DNA of 64,000 nt. Source: Kingdonia uniflora. Lineage: Eukaryota; Streptophyta; Magnoliopsida; Ranunculales; Circaeasteraceae. A program made the translations under genes and the position numbers. The stretch's first letter is position 1; the number at the start of each line of letters is the position of its first letter. Positions 62,158-64,000 of this stretch are shown piece by piece. The notes under the pieces are model-generated. The model worked only from the letters and a program-made list of their open reading frames with translations, searched no databases and had not been told where the DNA came from. The stretch lies in the NCBI GenBank assembly GCA_014058105.1, contig JACGCM010002890.1, forward strand, positions 868,001 through 932,000, written 5' to 3'.

Positions 62158-62467
62158 TGTCAAACACAACTTATAAACAATCTCCTTTATTCAAATTAAT
62201 CTCTACGATTACAAGCTCTCCATACCCAACTAGGGTTTCTCTATTATCTCAAAACTCAACACTAACTTCCATCTCCTAGGATTCTCCTAAATATAGGAGA
62301 TCCCCACCTTTCTCTACACTCCCAACAAAAAAGCAACTACCAAGAGTAATCCTTATTTATAGGATTCTCTAGCATAAAATAAAATAAGACACTAATGGAA
62401 ACTACGTAGAGACTGGTAACATAAGAAATGTGCATAGGTCGTGGTCGTGAAAACCCTCGACCTATCA
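62158..62467 (-). repeat. 3' LTR of a Ty3/gypsy remnant (about 310 bp)
   Basis: The minus-strand reading starts TGATAGGTCGAGGG (62467) and ends TTTGACA (62158), with aataaag inside. A polypurine tract (minus aaaagggggagatt, 62468-62481) lies just inside it. The other LTR would be right of 64000. Confidence 0.6.
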
Positions 62468-62531
62468 AATCTCCCCCTTTTAGAAGAATTTGTCCATGAA
62501 TTAAAGGTGAAGGAAGGCCCACCGCTGCAAT

Positions 62532-63990
62532 TTATGTGTCATCATAATCGTCACTAAACAACTGCCGGAGTTTCTCATCGATATGATCATGTAGCTGCTG
62601 TGACACAAGTGTCATTTGTTTCCTCGGATTAAGACACTCGCGCCTCATGTACCCTGTTTTCCTGTAATTATAGCATATAGCCGTGTTAGCAGTACCCGCT
62701 GGTTTGACCACTTCTATAGTGGTGGTTGGGGTTGTGGACGTTGTTGTTGTAGGTGCTGGAAATGAGGAATATCCAGAAGCCATCAATTTGGCTTCTACCC
62801 GTCGAACCATTTCAACTATCTCAGAAAGTGAATGTGGCAAAAAGAGAATCATCTCATCTTGAATCTGTTTTGTAAGTCCTAAACGAAAATGACCAACCGC
62901 TGTGCTTCAGATTCAGTCAAGACAACCCGTGAAGATAACATATAAAAATCAATGGCATAGTCGTCCACCGATTGATTCCTAGTCTGCAGTAAAGTTTGGA
63001 GTTTAGCAAAACTCTCCTCTTCGTAGGTATTTGGTAAGAACCAGGCCTCGCATAACCTCCCAATCTGTAACATAATCGTCTCCCACATATACCCGCAATT
63101 GCTTAACGTTTTCCCACCAATTTAAGGCATACCCTGTTAATTTTGTCTCCGCCAAGCTCATCGCTCTTTGCCCTGTACATTTCTTGAAAGTAAACATTTT
63201 GTCAAGCCTGTTTAGCCAATCAATAAAATTGTCCGCGTCCGATTTTCCATCAAAATCAAGTACGTTAATTTTAACGTCAGAATTTAAATTATGGAATGTA
63301 AAAATAATGGTGTTCGCTACCTGACTCTCTTGGTTACCCTGGTACCCATACCCATGCGCTCCATACTGTGGTTGTTGTCCATATCTCATACTTCCTTCAA
63401 TTGAAATCCATCGTTCTGAGGTCGAGACTCTATGTTAGTCGGTTAAACTCCACGACTTCGGCCTCGTCGGTTGTGGAAGCCGTATCTGTCCACATATCCC
63501 TTCTGATCAAACTCATCCCAATACATGTTGTCGGTCGTAAACCCACTTCCATTTGTCCACTGTCTCTGTTGAGTATCCTATCTGAAGCACCTTACCCCTA
63601 CGGTGGCGTTGGTGGCGTTGGTGGCCTATAAGGTCGAGGTGGCACATAAGGTGGTGCCCCTGCGGATATCTGTCCTCCTGACTGTTGTTCATTAATTCTC
63701 CAATCTTCGTTAATTGCCCCTATAAACCTACTACCATTCCTGTCAACACTACCAAACCCGACCCCCAAACCACGCTGCTGAACTTGTGAGACAAACCCTC
63801 TTGGCGGTGCAAACCCATTGGTTGTTGCCACCGCTGATGCTGACTGAAACACTGACGTCGTCGGCTCATTAAGAGAGACCAGAGGCGCTATCGGCAAAGA
63901 GAGGTTGATCGGGGGCACTATTGGCCCAGAAAGTGACTAAGTGACTAGAGGCGTTGTCGTAACATAGAGAGAAATTTGAGGCGTTGGTAT
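62532..63990 (-). pseudogene. Ty3/gypsy gag, pol deleted
   Basis: A Pro-rich N-terminus (63918-63598, PPYVPPRPYRPPTPPTPP) is followed by a gag core (63389-63003: VLDFDGKSDADNFIDWLNRL, GYALNWWENV) and continues at 63088-62879 (TLLQTRNQSVDDYAIDFYML). The tail (62852-62532) has a degraded zinc knuckle, CYNYRKTGYMRREC (second Cys and His both replaced by Tyr). Frame changes lie between the parts. The 3' LTR follows directly, so protease-RT-IN are missing. A non-autonomous or deleted copy, related in gag to 18511-20745. Confidence 0.7.
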
Positions 63991-64000
63991 CTAAATTTCT

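Noticed and set aside
1..64000. tRNA or rRNA genes
   Set aside because: None recognised; tRNA-like matches are only retroelement primer sites.

Overview
The window is nuclear DNA of a flowering plant, most likely a dicot with a repeat-rich genome. It is AT-rich, its host gene has many short GT-AG exons, and most of the sequence is nested transposable elements. The only host gene that looks intact is a 26S proteasome RPN1 (PSMD2-type) gene on the minus strand. Its last 19 coding exons lie between 45486 and 59861. Its first coding exons, about 150 residues by family length, are not visible.

Region 1 (1-17140): an old LTR (1-281 and about 17027-17125) is interrupted by a ~16.7 kb Mutator-like element (MULE, 282-17026) with ~190 bp terminal inverted repeats. 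The MULE carries two convergent genes. On the plus strand is a decayed gene that reads as plant mobile domain (PMD), then coiled coil, then OTU-protease-like domain. On the minus strand is a FAR1/FHY3-type transposase pseudogene. A minus-strand Ty3/gypsy element (3675-9375) sits inside the PMD gene. Seven clusters of a ~51 bp repeat with a palindromic core (consensus attgtcgaattcgacaat) occupy the introns and flanks of both MULE genes.

Region 2 (17126-21025): remnants of retroelements, including a second copy of the window-start LTR-like segment (18297-18457), a tRNA-iMet-like primer site and a gag pseudogene with a zinc knuckle but no pol.

Region 3 (21026-37510): a minus-strand F-box pseudogene split by a 15.7 kb Ty3/gypsy element of Tat type. 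The element has 588/598 bp LTRs, a TTATC target duplication, an extra RNase H, a 3' tandem-repeat array, a long antisense coiled-coil ORF and an internal ~1.8 kb tandem duplication.

Region 4 (37511-45485): a probable solo LTR, a Ty1/copia element (38776-43418, ATATT target duplication, nearly identical LTRs, broken polyprotein), a small acidic reading frame and a GRF-finger-like relic.

Region 5 (45486-59861): RPN1, with long introns that hold a non-autonomous Helitron and several unclassified repeats.

Region 6 (59862-64000): a short LTR element and a minus-strand Ty3/gypsy gag remnant with its 3' LTR. The gene content is therefore one housekeeping gene among at least six or seven TE insertions. 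Most TE open reading frames carry stops or frameshifts and look dead. All calls come from reading the sequence by eye; no database search was run.
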